Assembly: GCA_028678905.1 (NCBI GenBank)
Contig: JAJRCO010000164.1
Coordinates: 1-12,483, forward strand
Direction: 5' to 3'
Origin: Methanomicrobiales archaeon
GTDB lineage: Archaea > Halobacteriota > Methanomicrobia > Methanomicrobiales > JACTUA01
Length of the DNA stretch: 12,483 bases
A program made the translations under genes and the position numbers. Below the pieces are notes generated by a model. It made no database searches. It was given only the letters and a program-made list of their open reading frames with translations, and was not told the origin of the DNA. Below, piece after piece: positions 6,474 through 12,060 of the stretch (its first letter is position 1; every line of letters starts with the position of its first letter).

Positions 6474-7130
6474 ATGAAGGATATCTCTGTTCAGGACCGC
6501 CCCCGGGAGAAGATCGCCAAGAGAGGGGCCAAAGCTCTCTCTGATGTCGAACTGATTGCTCTTATTCTGGGAATGGGAACAAAGAAAAGGGATGTATTTG
6601 CCATCGCCACCGATATTGCCCAGAAGATTTCCCAGGATGCGAAGTACCGGGAGTACGAGTTATTGTGCGGAATTGATGGGCTGGGTCCAGCGAAGGCTGC
6701 ACAGATCGCCGCCTGTTTTGAACTGGCCCGACGCCATCTTCTCCATGAGCCGGAAAAATTCAAGATCACCTCTCCCCGGGATGTCCTTCCCCTGGTTGCC
6801 CCGCTTGCCGAGAAGAAGCAGGAATATTTCCACTGCATTACACTGAACGGAGCAGGAGAGGTAATCGAGAACCGGATGATTACGGTGGGCCTCCTGAACC
6901 ACAGTCTGGTCCATCCCCGTGAAGTATTCGCAGAAGCGATCACCGATCGGGCCGCTTCGGTGATACTCGTCCATAACCACCCCTCCGGCACCATGGAACC
7001 CAGTGCCCAGGACATTGCCATCACCCATCAACTTTCTGAAGCCGGTCAGATCCTTGGTATACGGGTGCTTGATCATCTGATCGTTACCAGGAAAGGGTTT
7101 GTGAGTATGAGGGAAAAAGGGCTCGTGTAA
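6474..7130 (+). CDS. radC: RadC-family JAB/MPN metalloprotein
   Basis: A 218-residue RadC (UPF0758) protein. The N-terminal signature DRPREKIAKRGAKALSDVEL (8-27) is typical of the family, followed by a helix-hairpin-helix-like segment GIDGLGPAKAAQIAA (66-80). The C-terminal JAB/MPN domain has the zinc motif HNHPSG (167-172) with Asp180, and Glu117 as candidate catalytic acid, so the metal site is complete. The family was named for a supposed repair role that is not well supported; a metallopeptidase or nucleic-acid-linked role remains unproven. RadC is common in bacteria and scattered in archaea. The ATG at 6474 lacks an SD. It is head-to-head with rubrerythrin over 107 nt and ends 8 nt before the convergent flavoprotein gene. 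Confidence 0.93.
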   Translation: MKDISVQDRPREKIAKRGAKALSDVELIALILGMGTKKRDVFAIATDIAQKISQDAKYREYELLCGIDGLGPAKAAQIAACFELARRHLLHEPEKFKITSPRDVLPLVAPLAEKKQEYFHCITLNGAGEVIENRMITVGLLNHSLVHPREVFAEAITDRAASVILVHNHPSGTMEPSAQDIAITHQLSEAGQILGIRVLDHLIVTRKGFVSMREKGLV

Positions 7131-7138
7131 CCCAGCTC

Positions 7139-7720
7139 TCATTTTCCTAGTGCATATCCTTTCTCGTATGCTTCCTGGAGAACATCCGGCTTTTTTCGGA
7201 TATCCTGGATGGTATCCATATCAGGCACCAGGATTTCATCCCCATAACTGCAATCGATGATTCGACAGAACGCCTGGGCCGTCATCTTCGCACCTACAAA
7301 CACGGAGGGATCCTTCATCCCGGATATGGAGATGAACAAGCAGCGGCGTGATTTTCTCTTCTCCTCTGGTACGAGTGGTTTTTTTCTTAGGTATTTTGCC
7401 ATATAATAGACCTGAAAGCGATCCATAAACGACTTCAATTTACCGGGGATACCCATGGTCATCACGGGAGTGGCGATAATCAACCCATCGAGATTACGGA
7501 ATTTCTGGTACATCTCTGTCATGTCGTCTTGTATCCGGCAGGTCTCATGCTCGGTGCAATAAAAGATCTCTCTACACGGAACAAAATTGAGGGATGGAAC
7601 ATCGATCCGTTCTACTTCCGCACCGGCAGCACGTGCACCCTCCAGCGCTTTTTCCAGCAGCACCGCCGTATTCCCTTTCGGGAGCGGGCTTCCCAGGATA
7701 CCAATAATCTTTTTAGGCAT
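7139..7720 (-). CDS. Isf-like NADPH-dependent FMN reductase family flavoprotein with incomplete cysteine motif
   Basis: A 193-residue flavodoxin-fold protein of the iron-sulfur flavoprotein/NADPH-dependent FMN reductase family. The FMN phosphate loop is GSPLPKGNTAVLLEKAL (10-26); ATPVMTMGIPGKLKSFMDR (83-101) is the second FMN-contact region. In Isf proteins a CX2CX2CX5C motif holds a [4Fe-4S] cluster. Here the equivalent positions read Cys49, Ile52, Cys55, Cys61: the second cysteine is isoleucine. The two paralogs at 9671-10285 and 10290-10901 have all four. The protein may therefore bind no cluster, a 3Fe cluster, or use another ligand (Cys127, Cys152 and Cys157 are available). Isf proteins in methanogens accept electrons from ferredoxin and reduce oxygen species; this member's activity is uncertain. 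No strong SD is present. The gene is divergent from the zinc-ribbon operon and convergent with radC. Confidence 0.9.
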   Translation of the reverse strand: MPKKIIGILGSPLPKGNTAVLLEKALEGARAAGAEVERIDVPSLNFVPCREIFYCTEHETCRIQDDMTEMYQKFRNLDGLIIATPVMTMGIPGKLKSFMDRFQVYYMAKYLRKKPLVPEEKRKSRRCLFISISGMKDPSVFVGAKMTAQAFCRIIDCSYGDEILVPDMDTIQDIRKKPDVLQEAYEKGYALGK

Positions 7721-7825
7721 GTTACCATGTAATTCCGTGTTGGGTAAAAATGTACCGCATCACCATTGCAAGACGTCTTTACCCCGAATTGACATTAGAA
7801 CGGGATTTTACCGATAACGATAAGA

Positions 7826-7833
7826 GATAAATA
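7826..7833 (+). promoter_or_regulatory. TATA box for the zinc-ribbon/desulforedoxin/peroxiredoxin operon
   Basis: GATAAATA, centred about 35 nt before the ATG at 7865. Transcription would begin near 7856, leaving a leader of about 9 nt that just contains the GGTGA (7856-7860) ribosome-binding element. Confidence 0.45.
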
Positions 7834-7864
7834 TGAGTGATGTCTATCAGAAGATGGTGAATCA

Positions 7865-8104
7865 ATGGCTGAAAAGAAAGCAAAAGCAGTGAAAGCGGGC
7901 GGAAAAGTCGGTCCCGGCAAGTACGTCTGCATCGATTGCGGTGCTGAGTATGAACTCAACAAGGCAGAGCAGGATCTGCGCAAATGCCCATCATGCGCCT
8001 GCGAAGAATACCAGTGTTACCCTATGACCCACATTCGCCCTGATGTAAAAACTCCCGAAGATGCGATCAACCCGCCAAAAAAGCGGGAGTATCTTAAAAA
8101 ATAA
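7865..8104 (+). CDS. small zinc-ribbon/rubredoxin-like protein
   Basis: A 79-residue protein with a basic N-terminus (seven Lys in the first 20 residues), a CX2C...CX2C metal site (Cys22, Cys25, Cys41, Cys44) and extra cysteines at 46 and 51. The segment KYVCIDCGAEYELNKAEQDL and the following CPSC resemble zinc ribbons and rubredoxin knuckles, but the spacing between knuckles is short and the usual rubredoxin aromatic residues are not clear. It could bind iron for electron transfer or zinc structurally. The C-terminal tail (about 58-79) is Pro/Lys-rich. It is the first gene of a plus-strand cluster, 51 nt before desulforedoxin and ahead of the AhpD-like and peroxiredoxin genes, so a redox carrier role is plausible (inference). 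ATG 7865 has GGTGA 4 nt upstream; an overlapping 19-codon ORF from 7833 is probably not translated. Confidence 0.85.
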   Translation: MAEKKAKAVKAGGKVGPGKYVCIDCGAEYELNKAEQDLRKCPSCACEEYQCYPMTHIRPDVKTPEDAINPPKKREYLKK

Positions 8105-8155
8105 TTTAAAATCTTCTGTATTTTGAACTTACAGCGATGAGGGAAGGGTAAAGGC

Positions 8156-8281
8156 ATGGTGAATACATCCAAGGAAGGGCAGATTTTCGAGTGCATGATC
8201 TGCGGAAATGTGGTAGAAGTAAAAGTCGTCGGAGGAGGAGAACTCATCTGTTGTGGTGAACCGATGGTTCTTCGGAAGTGA
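8156..8281 (+). CDS. stand-alone desulforedoxin (41 aa)
   Basis: A 41-residue protein matching desulforedoxin, the small homodimeric Fe(SCys)4 protein. I translated it directly: FECMICGNVVEVKVVGGGEL, then ICCGEPMVLRK. Cys13, Cys16, Cys32 and Cys33 give the CX2C...CC pattern that defines the family, together with the GGGEL turn and CCGEPM. The same module forms the N-terminal domain of desulfoferrodoxin (superoxide reductase), but the catalytic second domain is absent: the frame stops 8 residues after CC, and an unrelated gene begins 4 nt later. The D. gigas protein is of similar size, so this is a complete gene rather than a fragment. Its role is probably one-electron transfer to or from partners encoded beside it. 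An AAGG-type SD lies just upstream, and GTG 8159 is an alternative start. It is easily missed because of its length. Confidence 0.9.
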   Translation: MVNTSKEGQIFECMICGNVVEVKVVGGGELICCGEPMVLRK

Positions 8282-8285
8282 GAGT

Positions 8286-8684
8286 ATGCCGAAAAAATCT
8301 ACTGTTGTCAAAAAGCCTTCCCATCCTGCAAGGAGCACGAAGGCCAAAGAGCTGGAAGGACTGGAAGAAATAATCGGAAAAGTACCGGTGATCTTCAAGG
8401 ATCTGGCAGAGAACGAGCCGGACATGTACAACATGATCATGAGGCTCGAAAACCATGTATGGGGCGACGGGGCGCTCACCCGGCAGACCAAGAAACTCAT
8501 CGCCATCGCCATCGCCGCCGCTCTTCGCGACCCCCATGCAGTACGAGCCCAGCTCGCGGGGGCATCCAAACTGGGATTAAAGAAAGAAGAGGTAGAAGAG
8601 GCACTGCGGGTGACGTTCCTTCTATCCGGTATGCCCGCCTACGTCTATGGAAAGGCGGCGATGGAAGAAATCATGAAGAAATAG
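8286..8684 (+). CDS. AhpD-like/carboxymuconolactone decarboxylase-family protein lacking all cysteines
   Basis: A 132-residue all-helical protein of the CMD/AhpD superfamily. The core is recognisable from about residue 62: LTRQTKKLIAIAIAAALR, then the helix AQLAGASKLGLKKEEVEEAL (88-107), and LSGMPAYVYGKAAMEE (113-128). In AhpD-type peroxidases a CX2CX3H motif sits exactly where this protein has Asp82, Ala85 and Gln89, and there is no cysteine anywhere in the sequence. Disulfide reductase or peroxidase activity of the AhpD kind is therefore unlikely; a decarboxylase-like, ligand-binding or structural role is possible. Some CMD members also lack the cysteines. It sits between desulforedoxin (4 nt upstream) and peroxiredoxin (13 nt downstream), so it is almost certainly co-transcribed with them. 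I chose ATG 8286, preceded by GTGAG, rather than the open extension from GTG 8253, which would overlap desulforedoxin. Confidence 0.88.
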   Translation: MPKKSTVVKKPSHPARSTKAKELEGLEEIIGKVPVIFKDLAENEPDMYNMIMRLENHVWGDGALTRQTKKLIAIAIAAALRDPHAVRAQLAGASKLGLKKEEVEEALRVTFLLSGMPAYVYGKAAMEEIMKK

Positions 8685-8697
8685 GCAAGGAGACTAC

Positions 8698-9345
8698 ATG
8701 GGAGAGACGATGCTACACCTTCCCATCATCGGAGATCTTGCGCCGGATTTTGAGGTGCAGACCACCCACGGCCCGGTCAGGCTGTCCGATTTCCGGGGGA
8801 AAAAATGGGTCGTGATGTTCTCACATCCGGCAGATTTTACCCCGGTTTGCACCACGGAATTTATCGCCTTCGCCAGCATGTATGACGAATTCCTGAGGTT
8901 GAACGTCCAGCTGATGGGACTTTCGATTGACAGCGTGCATTCCCACCTCGCCTGGGTGAACAACCTCAAGGAAAAGATGGGAGTAAAGATTCCCTTCCCC
9001 ATCATCGCCGATCTGGACATGAAAGTGGCCCGCCTCTACGGGATGATCCACGAGGGTTCCAGCAGTACTGCTACCATCAGGGCTGTCTTCTTCATCGACG
9101 ACAAAGGGGTCCTGCGGGCGATGATCTATTATCCGCTCACCAACGGACGGAATATTCCGGAAATTATCCGCCTGGTGAAAGCGCTCCAGACCACGGATGC
9201 ACATGGTGTGGCTACCCCGGCGAACTGGCAACCCGGTGAAAAGGTGGTTGTTCCGGCGCCGGCCACTACGGACGCGATGGAGAAGCGGTTAAAGGAAGGT
9301 TACGAGTGTAAGGAATGGTATCTCTGCTTCAAACACCTCGAATGA
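8698..9345 (+). CDS. archaeal-type peroxiredoxin (Prx6/ApTPx-like)
   Basis: A 215-residue thiol peroxidase that reduces hydrogen peroxide and alkyl hydroperoxides. The peroxidatic cysteine is Cys51 in FSHPADFTPVCTTEF, and Arg128 in TATIRAVFFID is the conserved active-site arginine. The C-terminal extension YECKEWYLCF carries Cys204 and Cys210, corresponding to the cysteine pair of the Aeropyrum peroxiredoxin (Cys207/Cys213), so a resolving mechanism within the protein or dimer is likely. Length and the long C-terminal arm fit the Prx6/ApTPx subfamily. ATG 8698 has AAGGAG 5 nt upstream, favouring it over ATG 8710. It is the last gene of the zinc-ribbon/desulforedoxin/AhpD-like cluster. The reductant is not in the same operon; the fused glutaredoxin-thioredoxin reductase at 2786-3937 is the best candidate in the window (inference). 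Confidence 0.95.
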   Translation: MGETMLHLPIIGDLAPDFEVQTTHGPVRLSDFRGKKWVVMFSHPADFTPVCTTEFIAFASMYDEFLRLNVQLMGLSIDSVHSHLAWVNNLKEKMGVKIPFPIIADLDMKVARLYGMIHEGSSSTATIRAVFFIDDKGVLRAMIYYPLTNGRNIPEIIRLVKALQTTDAHGVATPANWQPGEKVVVPAPATTDAMEKRLKEGYECKEWYLCFKHLE

Positions 9346-9670
9346 TTCTTTTTCCATCTTTAGGTATCGAAGCCATCTGTCAGGTAATCTTGCGAAGCCG
9401 TGATAGGGAATTCTCGCGGAAAGGGATATCTCTGTTTCCGCCCTCGGTTACGTCGGAGAGAGAACACACCAATCTCTCTTCTACGTACCTTTCAAAAAGG
9501 GAGGGATAAATTCCAATTTCGAATCAACAAGTAACGTCTATCGTATTTACCTCTCTCGGGTACTCTGGGCTAATTCCTCATAGACAAAAGTGATCTCAAT
9601 CGGCCCCATGGTTTCCCGGGTGCGATGGCTCCTATGATTATTTATCAATACGCATCCTATGCGATCATCT
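9346..9670. other. intergenic region with a T-rich 3' end and consecutive hairpins
   Basis: The 325 nt between peroxiredoxin and the first tandem flavoprotein gene show no convincing ORF. A T-rich stretch (ATTCTTTTTCC, 9347-9357) directly after the stop codon may end the operon. Two hairpins follow: GCGGAAA/TTTCCGC with a 12-nt loop (9416-9441), and AGAGAGA/TCTCTCT with a 9-nt loop (9457-9479), then a small CCTTT/AAAGG stem (9488-9500). A TATA box lies at 9641-9648. A short octamer-like repeat (CGAAGCC, at about 9368-9374 and 9393-9399) is also present. Confidence 0.45.
9641..9648 (+). promoter_or_regulatory. TATA box for the tandem flavoprotein genes
   Basis: TTTATCAA in ATTATTTATCAATACG, centred about 27 nt before ATG 9671. 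This spacing puts the transcription start at that ATG, indicating a leaderless message and favouring 9671 over the in-frame ATG at 9659. Confidence 0.55.
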
Positions 9671-10285
9671 ATGGCGATCAAGGTCCTTGCTTTCGCCGGA
9701 AGCCCCAGGCGGGGCGGGAATTCGGAGACCCTGCTGGACTGGGTCCTGGAAACGATGGAAAAGGAAGTAGCGGTGGAGATCGAAAAGATCGCGATCATCG
9801 AAGCGAACATCAACCCTTGTCGGGGGTGCAATCTTTGTGAAAAACTGGGTCGATGTGTTCAGCGTGACGGAATGGATACCATCGATGAAAAGATCGTCGC
9901 TGCAGACCTGATCATCCTCGCTGCCCCCATTTTCTGCATGGGCATCAACGCCCAGGCCAAAGTCCTGATCGACCGGGCGCAGGTGTTCCGCTCCCGAAAA
10001 TACGTCCTCAAGCTCCCCGTAGTTCCTCCCGAAAGAAAAGGAAAGAGAATTGGGATTTTCCTGTCCACCGCCGGACAGACCTGGAATTATGTGTTCGATG
10101 CGGCTATTCCTTCCGTGAAATGTTTTTTCAACGTGATTGAGGTTCGGGAGAAGGATATCTATTACCTGATGGTAAACGGAGTCGACGAGAAGGGAGCAAT
10201 CCTCACCCATCCCACCGCCCATCAGGATGCAGAGCAGCTTGCCTCAACGGTGATCAGAGATCTGCGGCTGCGACTGGGAGAATAG
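9671..10285 (+). CDS. Isf-like iron-sulfur flavoprotein, tandem copy 1
   Basis: A 204-residue flavodoxin-fold protein (from ATG 9671). The FMN loop is GSPRRGGNSETLLDW. It is followed by the compact cluster motif CRGCNLCEKLGRC (residues 50-62; CX2CX2CX5C), which holds [4Fe-4S] in Methanosarcina Isf. AAPIFCMGINAQAKVLIDRAQ is the second FMN-contact region, and FLSTAGQTWNYVFDAA lies in the third. Isf proteins are homodimers that take electrons from reduced ferredoxin and are linked to oxygen and peroxide reduction. The close paralog at 10290-10901 shares STAG...W..VFDAA and LIDRAQ and lies 4 nt downstream, so the two form an operon and may form heterodimers (inference). No SD is visible, but the TATA spacing supports a leaderless start at 9671; ATG 9659 would add four residues. 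Confidence 0.92.
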   Translation: MAIKVLAFAGSPRRGGNSETLLDWVLETMEKEVAVEIEKIAIIEANINPCRGCNLCEKLGRCVQRDGMDTIDEKIVAADLIILAAPIFCMGINAQAKVLIDRAQVFRSRKYVLKLPVVPPERKGKRIGIFLSTAGQTWNYVFDAAIPSVKCFFNVIEVREKDIYYLMVNGVDEKGAILTHPTAHQDAEQLASTVIRDLRLRLGE

Positions 10286-10289
10286 CCGC

Positions 10290-10901
10290 ATGCCGGTCCG
10301 GGTTCTGGGCATCTCCGGGTCTCCCCACCGTCACGGAAACACGGAGACGTTGCTCGACTGTTTCCTGGAGGGAACAAAAGAGGCCGGGGCATCCCCAGAG
10401 AAAGTCGTCCTCCGCGAGCTTACCTATTCCCCCTGCAAGGGATGCAACGTCTGCCACCGGACCGGGGAATGTGTGGTACAGGATGAGCTTTCTCCCCTCT
10501 TTGATCGGATACTGGAGGCAGATTGTCTGGCGGTGGCCTCGCCCATCTACAGTATGGGGATCACCGCAGAGCTGAAAGGGCTCATCGATCGGGCTCAGTA
10601 TATCTGGGCACAGAAATACATTCAGAAAACCCGGTTCTTCACCTCTGAATATATTCAGCGTCATAAAGGGATCTTCATCTCTACCGCCGGCCTTTCATGG
10701 GATAATGTGTTCGACGCGGCCTTCCCTGCGGTTACCGCCTTTTTCAATACTATGGGGTTCGAATACTACGACAATATCATCGCTAACGAGATGGATCGCT
10801 ATCACGGTATCAAGGGGCATCCGACCGCGCTTGCCGAAGCGTACAAAAAGGGAATTCAGGTAGTGAAAGCTATCGAGCAACTCAGAACGAGATCCCCGTG
10901 A
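10290..10901 (+). CDS. Isf-like iron-sulfur flavoprotein, tandem copy 2
   Basis: A 203-residue paralog of the preceding gene. The FMN loop is GSPHRHGNTETLLDCF (10-25). The cluster motif CKGCNVCHRTGEC (49-61) has all four cysteines, and ASPIYSMGITAELKGLIDRAQ and FISTAGLSWDNVFDAAFP match the paralog's FMN-contact regions. Probable role: ferredoxin-dependent reduction of oxygen species or of a protein partner. The start ATG 10290 lies 4 nt after the previous stop, with GGGAG about 9 nt upstream, so the pair is translated from one message. Its last 20 nt overlap the end of the convergent metalloprotease gene (stop codons at 10901 and 10882), so the two transcripts are complementary at their 3' ends. 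Confidence 0.92.
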   Translation: MPVRVLGISGSPHRHGNTETLLDCFLEGTKEAGASPEKVVLRELTYSPCKGCNVCHRTGECVVQDELSPLFDRILEADCLAVASPIYSMGITAELKGLIDRAQYIWAQKYIQKTRFFTSEYIQRHKGIFISTAGLSWDNVFDAAFPAVTAFFNTMGFEYYDNIIANEMDRYHGIKGHPTALAEAYKKGIQVVKAIEQLRTRSP

Positions 10902-11511
10902 TATAGAGTGAAGTCAGGGAGAGATAGAGAACGCCCAGGGTGGCCAGGAAGAGAATGATGAACACAGGCAGATTCCAGGATAGTATCTTCCGTCCGTCCA
11001 GCACGCTCACCGGAAGCATGTTGAAGAAGGCAATCATTGCGTTCACCTGGAATCCCACGGTGCCGATGATTAATCCGAGGAGACCCAGCAACCCACTCAA
11101 GCCCCCGAGATAAATCAGGCCGAACGGTACGCACAGGATGAGGTTTGTGAGGGGGCCGGCGATAGAAATTTTGCCATTCTGCTCCCGGCTGAGAGAGGCA
11201 CCGTAGATCACTGTCGCTCCGGGTGCGGCAAACACGATTCCTGCGAGTGCAGCAAGAACGACCGCGATGAGGAGCATCTGGGTATCCTTGCGGAATTCGG
11301 CCCAGAAACCGAATCTCATCGCGGTGAACTTGTGGGCCATTTCGTGAAGGACGAACCCTATTCCCACTGTAACGAGGGAGATGGAGAAGAAGATCAAAAA
11401 TCCAAATATATCGAAGTTGGACCGCACGAAGATGAGCGTAAAGGCGAGTGATATCGCCAGCCATGCGATCAGGAGATCCTTCCATTCCCGGGGAGGAATT
11501 CGTTCCAGCAT
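10882..11511 (-). CDS. M50 (site-2-type) membrane metalloprotease
   Basis: A 209-residue integral membrane zinc protease of family M50. The zinc motif HEMAH is at 56-60 in the second hydrophobic segment, and the third ligand Asp172 lies in NMLPVSVLDGRKIL (164-177), the family's N-x2-P-x4-L-D-G. AGPLTN (118-123) matches the conserved AGPxxN segment. About six hydrophobic helices are visible (12-28, 34-54, 79-98, 115-136, 138-160, 181-203). There is no PDZ or CBS domain, so it is the minimal archaeal form, 20-30 residues longer than the catalytic core. These proteases cut transmembrane segments of regulators or clear signal peptides; the substrate is unknown. The ATG at 11511 has AAGGAT about 7 nt upstream. 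It diverges from aroQ across 102 nt and overlaps the flavoprotein gene tail-to-tail by 20 nt. Confidence 0.93.
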   Translation of the reverse strand: MLERIPPREWKDLLIAWLAISLAFTLIFVRSNFDIFGFLIFFSISLVTVGIGFVLHEMAHKFTAMRFGFWAEFRKDTQMLLIAVVLAALAGIVFAAPGATVIYGASLSREQNGKISIAGPLTNLILCVPFGLIYLGGLSGLLGLLGLIIGTVGFQVNAMIAFFNMLPVSVLDGRKILSWNLPVFIILFLATLGVLYLSLTSLYITGISF

Positions 11512-11584
11512 GTGTAATCCTTATCTACATTCTCCGGTGCCATTCATATGCGCTTTGGTAACGCCTTTATCGCAGAGACAGAAA

Positions 11585-11590
11585 TTTATA
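11585..11590 (+). promoter_or_regulatory. TATA box for chorismate mutase
   Basis: TTTATA in GAAATTTATAGCGG, preceded by a purine-rich BRE-like stretch. Its centre is 26-27 nt before ATG 11614, so transcription would start at the start codon. This supports ATG 11614 over the longer frame beginning at 11548. Confidence 0.55.
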
Positions 11591-11613
11591 GCGGGGATCG
11601 CAATCATTGTGGG

Positions 11614-11898
11614 ATGACCATCGGGACCATTCGTGAGGAGATCAACCAGATCGACCGCCAGCTAATAGCACTTATCGGAAAGAGACAGGGATTGGCCGCA
11701 AAGCTTGCTCTGTTGAAACATCGGGAAGGTTTGCCCATCAGGGACGAGAAGCGCCGCAGAGAGGTGCTGGAGGATGTGTTTAACTTCGCAGTCGAACAGC
11801 AGATCGACCCGGTCTTCGTCCAGAAGATCTTCGAACTGCTGATTGATATGAGCGAGCAGCGCCAGCGGGGGTGCAGCGGCGAGGGAAATCTACCCTGA
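11614..11898 (+). CDS. aroQ: chorismate mutase, AroQ class
   Basis: A 94-residue all-helical chorismate mutase, converting chorismate to prephenate for phenylalanine and tyrosine synthesis. Aligned by eye with the E. coli P-protein mutase domain, the active-site residues are Arg7 (Arg11), Arg24 (Arg28), Lys35 (Lys39), Asp44 (Asp48), Arg47 (Arg51), Ser80 (Ser84) and Gln84 (Gln88). The position of E. coli Glu52, usually conserved, is Arg48 here (segment DEKRRRE). That residue contacts the substrate hydroxyl, so activity could be altered. Length matches monofunctional AroQ proteins. I chose ATG 11614 because the TATA box lies 27 nt upstream and the family begins with this helix; the 22 extra residues from 11548 read through the promoter. 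No other aromatic-pathway gene lies next to it in the window. Confidence 0.93.
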   Translation: MTIGTIREEINQIDRQLIALIGKRQGLAAKLALLKHREGLPIRDEKRRREVLEDVFNFAVEQQIDPVFVQKIFELLIDMSEQRQRGCSGEGNLP

Positions 11899-11937
11899 AT
11901 GACTAGGATTAATCGATGACGGAGCCACCTTAGAGAG

Positions 11938-11948
11938 TTTTTTTATTT
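11938..11948 (+). terminator. T-run terminator after aroQ
   Basis: TTTTTTTATTT starts 40 nt after the aroQ stop codon. Archaeal termination typically depends on such T-runs without a required hairpin, and none is evident here. Confidence 0.5.
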
Positions 11949-12060
11949 CATTCGGAAAAAAATTTAATTTTATTGTGAAATGTATAAATCTTTCAGTATT
12001 CAGGATATAATTCACCAGTATTTTATGATCCATTCGTTCAATCCGCCTACGAAGAACTAG

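Noticed and set aside
7833..7892. 19-codon ORF overlapping the zinc-ribbon start
   Set aside because: Its ATG lies inside the TATA box region, upstream of the predicted transcription start, so it should not be transcribed.
8253..8285. N-terminal extension of the AhpD-like protein from GTG 8253
   Set aside because: It would overlap the desulforedoxin coding end; ATG 8286 has GTGAG at suitable spacing.
9547..9831. 94-codon minus ORF across the flavoprotein promoter
   Set aside because: More than half overlaps the well-supported plus-strand Isf gene and it has no recognisable motif.
10856..11485. 209-codon minus ORF overlapping the M50 gene
   Set aside because: It is a shifted frame of the protease gene; only the 10882-11511 frame has HEMAH, AGPLTN and the LDG motif.
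11548..11613. N-terminal extension of the chorismate mutase
   Set aside because: It reads through the TATA box at 11585-11590 and is not part of the AroQ fold.
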